Positions 35,893-44,412 of a stretch of DNA of 64,000 bases are shown one piece after another. The position numbers and the translations under genes were made by a program. The stretch comes from Candidatus Blastococcus massiliensis AP3. Lineage in GTDB: Bacteria; Actinomycetota; Actinomycetes; Mycobacteriales; Geodermatophilaceae. The stretch covers positions 1,070,342 to 1,134,341 of the forward strand of contig NZ_HG931174.1 of NCBI RefSeq assembly GCF_000582785.1. The letters are read 5' to 3'. Every line of letters begins with the position of its first letter. The first letter of the stretch is position 1. The notes under the pieces are model-generated. The model saw only the letters and a program-made list of their open reading frames with translations, made no database searches and was not told where the DNA came from.

Positions 35893-36007
35893 GACGGCAT
35901 CCTGCACCGGCGGCAGCGGGACCGCGTGGGGGGCCGGCCTCCCCCTTCCGGGGGAGACGACGGCACGGGCACTGCTCCGGCGCGGCCGGGATGCCGACGT
36001 CCTCCCC

Positions 36008-36226
36008 ATGATGCTGCAGACCACCGTGCACGTCGCCGCGCTGGGCCGCGCTCAGGGGCGGACCGAGGCGCTCTGGCACGCGGTCGAGCTGCACCGGCCC
36101 GTCACCGAGATCGACGGCGCCTGCGAGCTCACGGTCTGCGGGTCGCTGGCCCGCGTGACCCCCGAGGAGTCGTGGCCGCGGACCGGCGGCGACGTGTGCC
36201 CGGCCTGCGACGCCCTCACCGCCTGA
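36008..36226 (+). CDS. small Cys-containing hypothetical protein
   Basis: A 72-residue protein reading MMLQTTVHVAALGRAQGRTE and ending DVCPACDALTA. Four cysteines, two in GACELTVCG and two in the terminal CPAC motif, suggest a metal or zinc-ribbon-type site. It has no recognised family. The gene is divergent from the MBL hydrolase; the ATG at 36011 is an alternative start. Confidence 0.55.
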   Translation: MMLQTTVHVAALGRAQGRTEALWHAVELHRPVTEIDGACELTVCGSLARVTPEESWPRTGGDVCPACDALTA

Positions 36227-36250
36227 CCCCGTCCGCGCGGGTGCCGCGGA

Positions 36251-37042
36251 TCACCTCCCGGTGAAGACCGGGGGGCGCTTGGCCAGGAAGGCCTCGACGG
36301 CCTCGCGGTGATCGGCGGTCCGCCCGGCGGCCCCCTGCAGGCGTGCCTCCAGGTCCAGGGTCTCCTCGAGGGAGTCCGTGGCCGCGGTGGCCAGGACCTT
36401 CTTCACCGCCCGGTAGGCGACGGTGGGACCGGCCGCCAGGCGCGCCGCCAGGGCGTGAGCCTCCGCGTGCACCCGCTCCGGGGCGACCACCCGGTGCACG
36501 ATGCCCCACTGCGCCGCGGTCTCGGCCTGGAACGGCTCGGGGAGCAGCAGCAGCTCGGTGGCCCGTGCCCCGCCGACGCAGTGCACCAGCCGGGAGGCCA
36601 CCGCAGAGTCGCTGGACAGCGCCACGCCCGTGAAGGCGGTGGTGAACTTCGCGCCCGCCGCGGCCACCCGCAGGTCGCCGGTGAGTGCCACGCCCAGCCC
36701 GGCGCCGGCGCACGCGCCGTTGATGCCGACGACGAGCGGCACCGGCAGCCGCGAGAGCGCGAGGATCAGGGGGTTGTACTCCTCCACGAGCACTGGCAGC
36801 GGCGCGTCCGGGTCCGCCGGTGGCTCCTCCGCCGCCCGGCGGGCCCGGGACTCGTTGAGGTCCTGCCCGACGCAGAACGCGCGACCCGTGCCGGTGAGCA
36901 GCACGGCGCGCACCGACTCGTCGGCGGCGACGTCCCTGACGGCGGCCAGCAACTCCTTGCGGGAGGTCGACGAGAGACCCGGCCGCAGCATGGTGATCGT
37001 GGCGACCCCGGCGGAGTCCTCCCTGGTCACGGTCTCGGGCAT
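36251..37042 (-). CDS. enoyl-CoA hydratase/isomerase family protein
   Basis: A 263-residue crotonase-fold enzyme. The oxyanion-hole segments are GRAFCVGQDLNE and VVGINGACAGAGLGVAL; the catalytic region near residue 140 reads AKFTTAFTGVALSSDS, lacking the Glu of classic hydratases, so an isomerase (PaaG-like) or other activity is possible. ATG 37042 follows GAGGCGG. Its stop is 25 bases from the small Cys protein's stop. Confidence 0.88.
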   Translation of the reverse strand: MPETVTREDSAGVATITMLRPGLSSTSRKELLAAVRDVAADESVRAVLLTGTGRAFCVGQDLNESRARRAAEEPPADPDAPLPVLVEEYNPLILALSRLPVPLVVGINGACAGAGLGVALTGDLRVAAAGAKFTTAFTGVALSSDSAVASRLVHCVGGARATELLLLPEPFQAETAAQWGIVHRVVAPERVHAEAHALAARLAAGPTVAYRAVKKVLATAATDSLEETLDLEARLQGAAGRTADHREAVEAFLAKRPPVFTGR

Positions 37043-37368
37043 CGTCGTCCGCCTCTCGTGCGCAGTCCTCGTCCAGGCTCCCGTGGCCCACCTTGTCACG
37101 GCTCGGTGCGCCGCCACCGGGCGCCGGGCGCCGTGTCTCCGTGGTGACGCAGCGCATCCGACGCGCCCGAGCCGTCGGATGCGCTGCGTCAGACGGCGGA
37201 TGATGGGAGGGCAGCGCCCCCCGGTGCGCCGGCGGCCGTGCCTGGAATGTGTAGGTACGCCCCGAGGTGGACAGGGAGGGCACGGGGGAACGTCGAGTGG
37301 ACCCCCGGGCCGGCTCCGGCGGCCCGCCCCCTGCCCCAGCCGGCGCGATGGAACGAGGAGTGCCCCCC
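37043..37368. other. divergent intergenic region
   Basis: This 326-base gap separates the enoyl-CoA hydratase (minus) and the third kinase gene (plus). It holds the strong inverted repeat described separately. No gene is seen. Confidence 0.6.
37145..37191. promoter_or_regulatory. 18-bp perfect inverted repeat between divergent genes
   Basis: TGACGCAGCGCATCCGAC (37145-37162) and its exact reverse complement (37174-37191) flank an 11-base spacer. It is 103 bases upstream of the hydratase start and 178 upstream of the kinase start. A terminator is unexpected between diverging promoters, so a protein-binding site or a hairpin protecting two promoters from each other is possible. Confidence 0.6.
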
Positions 37369-38970
37369 GTGGTCGAACCAGGACGACGGTGCCTGGGCGA
37401 CCGCTACGAACTGCACCAGATGATCGCCGCAGGCGGCATGGGGCAGGTATGGCGCGGTCACGACATCGCGCTGCACCGGACCGTCGCGGTCAAGGTGCTC
37501 CGCAGCGAGTACACCGGCGACCCGACCTTCCTCGCCCGGTTCCGGGCCGAGGCCCAGCACGCGGCCTCCCTCAGCCACCCGAACATCGCCGCGGTCTTCG
37601 ACTACGGCGAGGAGACCGCCCAGGACGGGACCGGCGAGACCCTCGCCTACCTGGTGATGGAGCTGGTCGAGGGAGAACCGCTCTCCGCGCTCCTCACACG
37701 GGAGGGGGCGCTCGGGGCCGAGGCCACGTTGCCCCTGCTGCAGCAGACCGCCCTCGCCCTCGCCGAGGCGCACCGCATGGGGCTCGTCCACCGGGACGTC
37801 AAGCCGGGCAACATCCTGGTCCAGGCGGACGGCACCGTGAAGATCACCGACTTCGGCATCGCCTGGTCGGCCCGCAGCGTGGCGCTGACACGCACCGGTC
37901 AGGTCATCGGGACGCCGCAGTACCTCTCCCCGGAGCAGGCGGAGGGCCGCCTGGCCTCGCCCGCGAGCGACGTCTACGCACTCGGCCTGATCGGCTACGA
38001 GTGCCTGACGGGGCATCCGGCCTTCGACGGCGACAACGCCGTGACGATCGCCCTCAAGCAGGTCCAGCAGGAGCCCGAGCCGCTGCCCCACCGGCTGCCA
38101 CCGGGCGTCCGGACGCTCATCACCAACGCCCTCGTCAAGGATCCGGCGGCCCGCATCCCCGACGGGGCCGCCTTCGCCGCCGCCATCGACGACGTCGTCG
38201 CCGGCCGGGCACTGCCCGCCACGGCGACCCGCGAGGTGGCGAACGTCCCGCCGGTGGACGTCGACCCGCTGCCCGACGAGACGGTGCTGCGTCCGCCCGC
38301 CCCCCGGCGCGGCCGAAGGGTGGCGCTCGCGGTCCTGCCCCTGGTCGCTCTGCTCGCCGGCGCGGGCATCGCCGCAGGGGTGCAGCAGGCCATGTCGGAC
38401 GGCCCACCGACGTCCACGGCGGAGGCCGCCGAGCAGCGCGACGCCGGCAGCATCGTGCTCGACTCGTCGGACTACGTGGGCCGGCCGGTCGGCGAGGTCG
38501 CCGACCGCCTGGCGGCCCTCGGCCTCGTCGTGGAGCTGCGGTCCCAGGTCACCGAGGACGCCGCCGCCGACCGGGTCACCGGCGTCGCACCCGCGGGCAA
38601 GGAACTGCGCGCCGGGGACTCCGTCGTCGTGCGCTACGCCGTCCCGCCGTCGCGGGCCGGCGAGCGGAGCGGCGGCGCCGCCATCACCGAGGTGGCCGGC
38701 GGGGACACCCCTGCTCCCGAGCCGGTCGTCCCGGCCGACGGGGGCGAGCCCGCGCCCGCGCCCGAGGACCCGGTCGAGCCGACGCTCCCGGGCGGCACCC
38801 CCACCCCGACCGCGACCGCGACCGCGACCGGCGGGCCGTCCACGCAGCCGACGACCTCTCCCAGCGCCACGGCGACGTCGACGTCCTCCCCGACGACCGG
38901 CACGTCCACGTCGCCGTCCACGTCGTCCCCCACGACGACGACTCCCTCGGAGCCCGTACCCCCGCAGTAG
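37369..38970 (+). CDS. serine/threonine protein kinase, PknA-like
   Basis: A 533-residue kinase with ATP lysine K42, HRDVKPGN (D143), DFG (161-163) and the loop GTPQYLSPEQAEG. A membrane helix lies at about 318-337 (VALAVLPLVALLAGAGIAAG), followed by one PASTA-like segment (SSDYVGRPVGEVADRLAALG) and a Thr/Ser/Pro-rich tail. It is closer to PknA than to PknB. GTG 37369 is preferred because GAGGAG lies 9 bases upstream; GTG 37360 and ATG 37348 are alternatives. It is monocistronic and away from the division cluster, so it probably answers a different signal. Confidence 0.92.
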   Translation: MVEPGRRCLGDRYELHQMIAAGGMGQVWRGHDIALHRTVAVKVLRSEYTGDPTFLARFRAEAQHAASLSHPNIAAVFDYGEETAQDGTGETLAYLVMELVEGEPLSALLTREGALGAEATLPLLQQTALALAEAHRMGLVHRDVKPGNILVQADGTVKITDFGIAWSARSVALTRTGQVIGTPQYLSPEQAEGRLASPASDVYALGLIGYECLTGHPAFDGDNAVTIALKQVQQEPEPLPHRLPPGVRTLITNALVKDPAARIPDGAAFAAAIDDVVAGRALPATATREVANVPPVDVDPLPDETVLRPPAPRRGRRVALAVLPLVALLAGAGIAAGVQQAMSDGPPTSTAEAAEQRDAGSIVLDSSDYVGRPVGEVADRLAALGLVVELRSQVTEDAAADRVTGVAPAGKELRAGDSVVVRYAVPPSRAGERSGGAAITEVAGGDTPAPEPVVPADGGEPAPAPEDPVEPTLPGGTPTPTATATATGGPSTQPTTSPSATATSTSSPTTGTSTSPSTSSPTTTTPSEPVPPQ

Positions 38971-38988
38971 CGGCCGGTCGCGCGGACC

Positions 38989-39648
38989 TCAGCTCTTGCG
39001 GGCCGGGCCGGTCCACAGCGCGGCGCCGAGGCAGCCGAGCGCGGCGGTGAGCAGGAATCCCCGGTCGCCCGCGACGACGGGCAGCACGACGAGCACCCAG
39101 AAGACCGCCAGGCCGACCAGGCCGGCCGCGGCCACCCGCCAGCCGGTGTCCCCGCCCAGCCGCCGGCCGCCGGGCACCAGCGAGGCGAAGCCGGCCAGCC
39201 CCAGGGCCGTGCACACGGTGGCGAACGCCGACCACAGCGGGATCTCCGACCAGAAGGACTCCCCGCCGAACCGCAGGGTCAGGCCCAACTGCAGCAGCAC
39301 GAGGGCGGCCGCTACCAGGGCCACGCCCAGCAGCGCCCTCCGGTCCCGGGGTGCCGGGCGGCCGGGGTCCGGCGACGTGGAGCCCTCGACGGGTCCGGTC
39401 CCCAGCGACTCCGGCCAGACCGAGGTGGCCCCCGTCGCGGGTGGCGGGGGGCTCGGCGGACCGGGCGGACCCGGTACGAAGCCGACCGGACCGGTCGAGT
39501 GGACGGTCTGCACCGGCGCCGGGGGAGTCGCGCCCGGGTGCGGCGGCAGCGGCTGGGCGGGCGCCGGGGTCACCACGGGGATCTCCTGGGTGGTCGGCTG
39601 CGCCGGGGTGTGCGGGCCGCCGGGCGACTGAGGGTCGGTCGAGCTCAC
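38989..39648 (-). CDS. hypothetical membrane protein
   Basis: A 219-residue protein with a Pro/Thr-rich cytoplasmic N-terminus (about 95 residues) and four membrane helices (LLGVALVAAALVLLQLGL, LWSAFATVCTALGLAGFA, AAGLVGLAVFWVLVVLPVV, FLLTAALGCLGAALW). No domain is recognised. The GTG start follows GAGGAGG. It converges with the kinase gene, 18 bases apart. Confidence 0.8.
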   Translation of the reverse strand: MSSTDPQSPGGPHTPAQPTTQEIPVVTPAPAQPLPPHPGATPPAPVQTVHSTGPVGFVPGPPGPPSPPPPATGATSVWPESLGTGPVEGSTSPDPGRPAPRDRRALLGVALVAAALVLLQLGLTLRFGGESFWSEIPLWSAFATVCTALGLAGFASLVPGGRRLGGDTGWRVAAAGLVGLAVFWVLVVLPVVAGDRGFLLTAALGCLGAALWTGPARKS

Positions 39649-39764
39649 GGGTCCTCCTCGCGCTGGGCGGTCCTCCGGCCTGTGCCGGCTCCACCAGCAC
39701 GCTAGCCGGGGCGCCGGCCGGGGCAGGCAGGCGCACCGGGAGGGCCCGTCCTAGGGTCGGCCGG

Positions 39765-41048
39765 GTGAGCATCCGCGCCGGCATCGTCGTCACGGGCACC
39801 GAGGTCCTCACCGGACGCGTCGCCGACGCCAACGGACCCTGGCTGGCCGAGCAGCTGCGGACGCTGGGCGTCGACGTCGGCCACGTCGTGGTGGTGGGGG
39901 ACCGGCCCGAGGACCTGCGCGCGGCGCTCGGCTTCCTCGCCGGCACCGGCGTTCCCCTCGTCCTGACCACCGGAGGGCTCGGACCGACCGCCGACGACCT
40001 CACCGCCGAGGTCGTCGGGGAGTTCCAGGGACGTCCCTCGTCGGTCGACCCCGCCCTGGAGCAGCGGATCGCCGTCGTCGTCGAACGGCTCATGGCCCTG
40101 CGCGGCTGGCGGGCCGACGCCGTCTCGACCGCGGCCGGCGTCCGCAAGCAGGCGCGGGTTCCAGCCGGGGCCACCGTGCTCGAGCCGGTCGGAACCGCGC
40201 CCGGGCTCGTCGTCCCGCCCGCGGACGGCCGCCCGGGCCCGGTCGTGCTGGTGCTGCCCGGGCCGCCGGGTGAGCTGCGCGGCATGTGGCCGGCCGCCCT
40301 CGCGACCGGCCCGGTGGCCGCGCTCCTGGCCGGGGCCCCGGAGCTGCGGCAGGAGACCGTGCGGATGTGGGGCACGCTCGAGGCGCAGCTGGCGGCGACG
40401 CTGCGGGAGCACGACGCCGAGCTGGACGGGCTGGAGATCACCACCTGCCTGCGCGAGGGCGAACTGGAGATCGTCACCCGCTTCGCTCCCGAGGCCCAGC
40501 CTGCCTACGACCGGCTCGTCGCGGTGCTGACCGACCGGCACGGGGACACCGTCTTCTCCACCGGGCCCGACCTCGACGCCCTGGTGGCCGCCGCCCTGAC
40601 CGACCGAGGGCTCACCATCGCGACCGCCGAGTCGTGCACCGGCGGCCTGCTGGCCGGACGGCTGAGCGCCCGCCCGGGCTCCTCGGCCTACCTGCTCGGC
40701 GGGGTGACGGCGTACGCCGACAGCGCCAAGGAGGCGCTGCTGGGCGTCCCTGCCGATCTGCTCGTCGCGCACGGAGCCGTGAGCGCCGAGGTCGCCGACG
40801 CCCTGGCCGAGGGGGCGCGCACCAGGTTCGGGGCCGACGTGGGTGTCGGGATCACCGGAGTCGCGGGCCCCGGCGGCGGCACCGCGGACAAGCCCGTCGG
40901 CACCGTCCACCTCTGCGTGATCGGGCCCGGGGAACGGCTGGCCCGCGCCCTGCGGTTGCGGGGCTCGCGATCGGCGGTGCGAGAACGGTCCGTCACGATG
41001 GCGCTGCACCTGCTCCGGCAGCTCCTGCTCGGCGGCCCGCCGGCCTGA
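39765..41048 (+). CDS. cinA: CinA family protein (competence/damage-inducible, pyridine nucleotide recycling)
   Basis: A 427-residue protein with an N-terminal MoCF-like domain (AGIVVTGTEVLTGRVADANG, VLTTGGLGPTADD, VLVLPGPPGELRGM) and a C-terminal nicotinamide-nucleotide amidohydrolase domain (IATAESCTGGLLAGRLSAR, SSAYLLGGVTAYADSAK, GITGVAGPGGGTADKPVGTV). CinA hydrolyses ADP-ribose and deamidates NMN. Full domain set and length are normal. GTG start. No recA or DinF follows, unlike in other actinobacteria. Confidence 0.93.
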   Translation: MSIRAGIVVTGTEVLTGRVADANGPWLAEQLRTLGVDVGHVVVVGDRPEDLRAALGFLAGTGVPLVLTTGGLGPTADDLTAEVVGEFQGRPSSVDPALEQRIAVVVERLMALRGWRADAVSTAAGVRKQARVPAGATVLEPVGTAPGLVVPPADGRPGPVVLVLPGPPGELRGMWPAALATGPVAALLAGAPELRQETVRMWGTLEAQLAATLREHDAELDGLEITTCLREGELEIVTRFAPEAQPAYDRLVAVLTDRHGDTVFSTGPDLDALVAAALTDRGLTIATAESCTGGLLAGRLSARPGSSAYLLGGVTAYADSAKEALLGVPADLLVAHGAVSAEVADALAEGARTRFGADVGVGITGVAGPGGGTADKPVGTVHLCVIGPGERLARALRLRGSRSAVRERSVTMALHLLRQLLLGGPPA

Positions 41049-41072
41049 CGACGGGCACACCCGCCGGGCGAG

Positions 41073-41960
41073 TCAGCCGTCGAGGACCGGCGGTCCGTCC
41101 GGGGCGGCTGCCTTGCTGAGCGGGGCGCCGTCGAGTCGGGCGTGGACGATCAGCCGCTGCTGCGCCGAGTACTTGGGGTGGCAGGTGGTCAGCGTCAGAT
41201 AAGCCCCGGAGGGCGCTCCGCCGGCCGGCCTGCCCGGCGTCGGCGAGATGACGTCGACGCGGGACGGCCGGACGATCTGCCGCCCGGGGATGCCGCTGGG
41301 GTCGGCGTCGAAGTCTCCGGAGGCGGCGTCGCCCAGCACCCGGTAGACGAACCACGAGTCCTCGGTCTCCACGACGACGGGGTCGCCGGGGCGCATCCGG
41401 TCGAGGTTCAGGAAGGGGGACCCGCGGCCGACCCGGTGGCCTGCGACGGCGAAGTTGCCCTGCTCCCCCGGCATGGCGGTGTCCACGTAGTGGCCCGGCC
41501 CCTGCTCGAGCTGGACCTCGGAGGCGCCTTCGACGACGACGCGTGAGTAGTTCGAGCCCAGCCGCGGGATGTGCAGGATGGCGAAAGGATCGCCCAACCC
41601 GGCCTGGATCGTCCCGGGCGTGTGGGCCGGCGGGGCGGCCGGTGACCCGTCGGGCGGCGTGGGTTGCGGCACGGGGTCGGTCGGGGGGGCGGGGTCGGCC
41701 GGGGGAGCGGCGACCGTCGGGGAGTCGGCCCACTGGTCCTGGATCTGCTCGGCGAGCTGGTCCTGGGCCCGGGCGGCGAGCAGGTCGGTGACCCACAGCT
41801 GGTAGACGACGAAGAGCAGGGCCACGAGCCCCACGGTGAGCAGCGTCTGGCCCACGCCGCGGGCCGCGGTGCGCAACCAGTCGCCCCAGCGGCGCGGACG
41901 CTCCTCGCCGCCGCGGGTCTGTCTCGCGGAGGTCTCGCGATCGATGACGTCGCTCACCAT
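41073..41960 (-). CDS. srtE: class E sortase
   Basis: A 295-residue membrane transpeptidase with an N-terminal cytoplasmic part, one membrane helix (about 39-57), a Pro-rich linker and a sortase domain. The catalytic histidine is H175 in FAVAGHRVG, cysteine C260 in LTLTTCHPKYSAQQ, and arginine ten residues later. Class E sortases of actinobacteria cut LAXTG signals and join proteins to the wall. The three genes upstream encode proteins with LAYTG signals, so they are the likely substrates. ATG/GTG start at the first M of MVSDVIDRETS; the spacing to the last LAXTG gene is 96 bases. Confidence 0.93.
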   Translation of the reverse strand: MVSDVIDRETSARQTRGGEERPRRWGDWLRTAARGVGQTLLTVGLVALLFVVYQLWVTDLLAARAQDQLAEQIQDQWADSPTVAAPPADPAPPTDPVPQPTPPDGSPAAPPAHTPGTIQAGLGDPFAILHIPRLGSNYSRVVVEGASEVQLEQGPGHYVDTAMPGEQGNFAVAGHRVGRGSPFLNLDRMRPGDPVVVETEDSWFVYRVLGDAASGDFDADPSGIPGRQIVRPSRVDVISPTPGRPAGGAPSGAYLTLTTCHPKYSAQQRLIVHARLDGAPLSKAAAPDGPPVLDG

Positions 41961-42056
41961 CGGAATCCTGACTGCCTGCGGTGCGGGAGGGAAGAACTCC
42001 GCTCCTGGAGTGGTGCCCGGCCCGCCGCCGGGGTGGTCCCGGCGGCGGGCCGGGGT

Positions 42057-43043
42057 TCAGGCCGCTGCGGTGGAGCTGCGGCGGCGGCCGGCGAGGGTGA
42101 GCGCGCCTCCCGCGCCCAGGGCGATCAGGCCCAGGGTGAGCGGGAGGGACGTCTCGGCGCCGGTGTAGGCGAGCTGGTTGCTGGGCTGGGCGGACGACCG
42201 CGTGATCACGGCCCGCTTCGCCGGCGCGACCGCCGGCCTCTTGTGCTCCCGGTGCTCGGCCCGCTGGTAGGCCGGCTTCTGGTGGTCGCCGTGCCGGTGG
42301 CCATAACCGTCGTGGTGGCCGCCGATGTTGGCGCTGTCGTTGATGTCGCCGGTGACCACCTTGATGTCGACCGAGTTGCCCGTGTCGGCGTCGACCCGGC
42401 AGAGGAGCGCCTTGCACTCGACGTCGTTGTCGCCGCTGGACTGGTAGACGTCGATGTCCGGACCGGTGTCGGCGTTGGTCGACAGCGAGGTGAGATCGAC
42501 GTCGATCGCGGCGTTGATGGCGGTGGTCTGGTTCCCGGCGGAGGCGCCGCCACCGCCACCGAACAGGCTGGCCGAGGCGTTCTTCGCGGTCGCGCTGGGG
42601 GTGACCGTCTGGTTGGCGGTCACGTCGCCACCGCCGCTGCCGGCCTTCTTGACGACGTCCCCGGAGACGTTCCCGGAGCCGTTGATGTCGCCGGTGGAGA
42701 CGGCGACCTTCGCCTCGTTGCCGGTGTTGGCGTGGACGGTGCCGCTCCCGCCGTACGTGCTGACGTTGTTGTCGCCGCTGTTCTGGCTGACCGAGATGCT
42801 GCCCCCGGTGCTGGCGTTGGTCGACACCGAGGTGGCGCTGACCTGGGCGGCGATGTTGATGGCGGTGGTGTCGTTGCCGGCGGTGGCGCCGCCGCCGCTG
42901 CCGAGGCTGAGATTGGCGGCGTCGGCGGTGGGGGTGACGGTCTGGTTGGCCTCGGTGTCGGCGCTGGCCGCTGCCTGGCCGAGGAAGAACATGCCTCCGG
43001 CCATACCGGCGACGGCCAGGCCGTTGCGCAGTGTTCGGTTCAT
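42057..43043 (-). CDS. LAXTG-anchored secreted repeat protein, copy 3
   Basis: A 328-residue surface protein. A signal peptide (MNRTLRNGLAVAGMAGGMFF, cut near ASA-D), then two copies of a module beginning ANQTVTP, an S/T/N/G-rich body with ISVSQNSGDNNVSTYGG and STGDINGSGNVSGDVV, and a Cys pair CKALLC. A His-rich stretch (GGHHDGYGHRHGDHQK) precedes the sorting signal NQLAYTGAE, a membrane helix and RRRSS. It is the most diverged of the three copies and lies next to the sortase. The structure suggests an exported beta-rich or amyloid-like surface protein; function unknown. Confidence 0.88.
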   Translation of the reverse strand: MNRTLRNGLAVAGMAGGMFFLGQAAASADTEANQTVTPTADAANLSLGSGGGATAGNDTTAINIAAQVSATSVSTNASTGGSISVSQNSGDNNVSTYGGSGTVHANTGNEAKVAVSTGDINGSGNVSGDVVKKAGSGGGDVTANQTVTPSATAKNASASLFGGGGGASAGNQTTAINAAIDVDLTSLSTNADTGPDIDVYQSSGDNDVECKALLCRVDADTGNSVDIKVVTGDINDSANIGGHHDGYGHRHGDHQKPAYQRAEHREHKRPAVAPAKRAVITRSSAQPSNQLAYTGAETSLPLTLGLIALGAGGALTLAGRRRSSTAAA

Positions 43044-43188
43044 CGTTGTGCCCTTCGAGGATGTGCGCCGCACCGGTCGGTCCGGGGTGGAGCGCTCGTG
43101 AGTGGGTGTCGTGCGGGACGGCTGAGATCGCGGCCCCTCGGTTCGATCCGCCCGCCGCCCGGGTGGAGCCGGGCGGCGGGCGGGTGGT

Positions 43189-44283
43189 TCAGGCCGCGGC
43201 GGTGGAGCTGCGGCGGCGGCCGGCGAGGGTGAGCGCGCCACCCGCGCCCAGGGCGATGAGGCCGAGGGTGAGCGGGACGGAGGTCTCGGCGCCGGTGTAG
43301 GCGAGCTGCGAGCTGGGCTGGGCGGACGACGTGGTGGTCGCGGCCCGGTAGGTGACCGGAGCGACGGCCCGCTTGGCCGGGGCGGGGGCGACGGCCGGCT
43401 TGTGGTGCGCGGGGCAGTCGTCCTCGTGGTGGTAGCCCGGGGTGTGGTGGTAGCCCGGCTTGTGGTGGTCGGCGTGCGGGTGGCCGTAGCCGTCGTGGTG
43501 TCCGCCGACGTTGGCGCTGTTGTTGATGTCGCCGGTCTCGACCTTGATGTTCACGGTGTTGCCGGTGTTGGCGTGGATGTTGCAGACGAGGGCGTAGCAC
43601 GTGATGTTGTTGTCGCCGCTGGTCTGGTTCACGTCGATGTCCGGGCCGGTGTTGGCGTTGGTCGTGACCTGGGTGAGGTCGACGTCGACCGCGGCGTTGA
43701 TCGCGGTGGTGCCGTTCCCCGCCGTTGCCCCGCCACCGCCACCGGACAGGCTCGCCGAAGCGTTCTTGGCGGTGGCGCTCGGGGTGACCGTCTGGTTGGC
43801 GGTCACGTCGCCACCGCCGCTGCCGGCCTTCTTGACGACGTCCCCGGAGACGTTCCCGGAGCCGTTGATGTCGCCGGTGGAGACGGCGATGTGCGCCTCG
43901 TTGCCGGTGTTGGCATCGATGTTGGCCACCGGCGCGGCAGGGGAGCCGCTCTTCTGCCCGAGCGTGGCCGTTCCGTTCTGCCCGCTCTGTCCGCCGGCGG
44001 ACACGTTGTTGTCGCCGCTGTACTGGCTCACCGAGATGTCGGGGCCGGTGTTGGCGTTGGTCGACACCGAGGTGGCGCTGACCTGGGCGGCGATGTTGAT
44101 GGCGGTGGTGTCGTTGCCGGCGGTGGCGCCGCCGTCGCTGCCGAGGCTGAGGTTGGCGGCCTCGGCGGTGGGGGTGACGGTCTGGTTGGCCTCGGTGTCG
44201 GCGCTGGCCGCTGCCTGGCCGAGGAAGAAGATTCCTCCGGCCATGCCGGCGACGGCCAGCGTGTTGCGGGCTGTCCTGTTCAT
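43189..44283 (-). CDS. LAXTG-anchored secreted repeat protein, copy 2
   Basis: A 364-residue paralogue with signal peptide MNRTARNTLAVAGMAGGIFF, two ANQTVTP modules, an extra 20-residue Gly/Gln-rich insert (SAGGQSGQNGTATLGQKSGS), the pair CYALVC, and a long His segment (HHDGYGHPHADHHKPGYHH and GYHHEDDCPAHHKPAV). The sorting signal is SSQLAYTGAETS followed by a hydrophobic helix and RRRSSTAAA. The C-terminal third is nearly identical in DNA to copy 1. It is separated from copy 3 by 145 bases. Surface role inferred. Confidence 0.9.
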   Translation of the reverse strand: MNRTARNTLAVAGMAGGIFFLGQAAASADTEANQTVTPTAEAANLSLGSDGGATAGNDTTAINIAAQVSATSVSTNANTGPDISVSQYSGDNNVSAGGQSGQNGTATLGQKSGSPAAPVANIDANTGNEAHIAVSTGDINGSGNVSGDVVKKAGSGGGDVTANQTVTPSATAKNASASLSGGGGGATAGNGTTAINAAVDVDLTQVTTNANTGPDIDVNQTSGDNNITCYALVCNIHANTGNTVNIKVETGDINNSANVGGHHDGYGHPHADHHKPGYHHTPGYHHEDDCPAHHKPAVAPAPAKRAVAPVTYRAATTTSSAQPSSQLAYTGAETSVPLTLGLIALGAGGALTLAGRRRSSTAAA

Positions 44284-44412
44284 GACGTTTCTCGTCCTTC
44301 GTGGATGTGCGCGGACCCCGGTCGGGGACGTGCCGCGCGAGGTGACAGGGGATGTCGATCGGGTGCCCGGCCCGCCGCCGCGGGTGCTCTCCGGCGGCGG
44401 CGGGCGGGCGGT

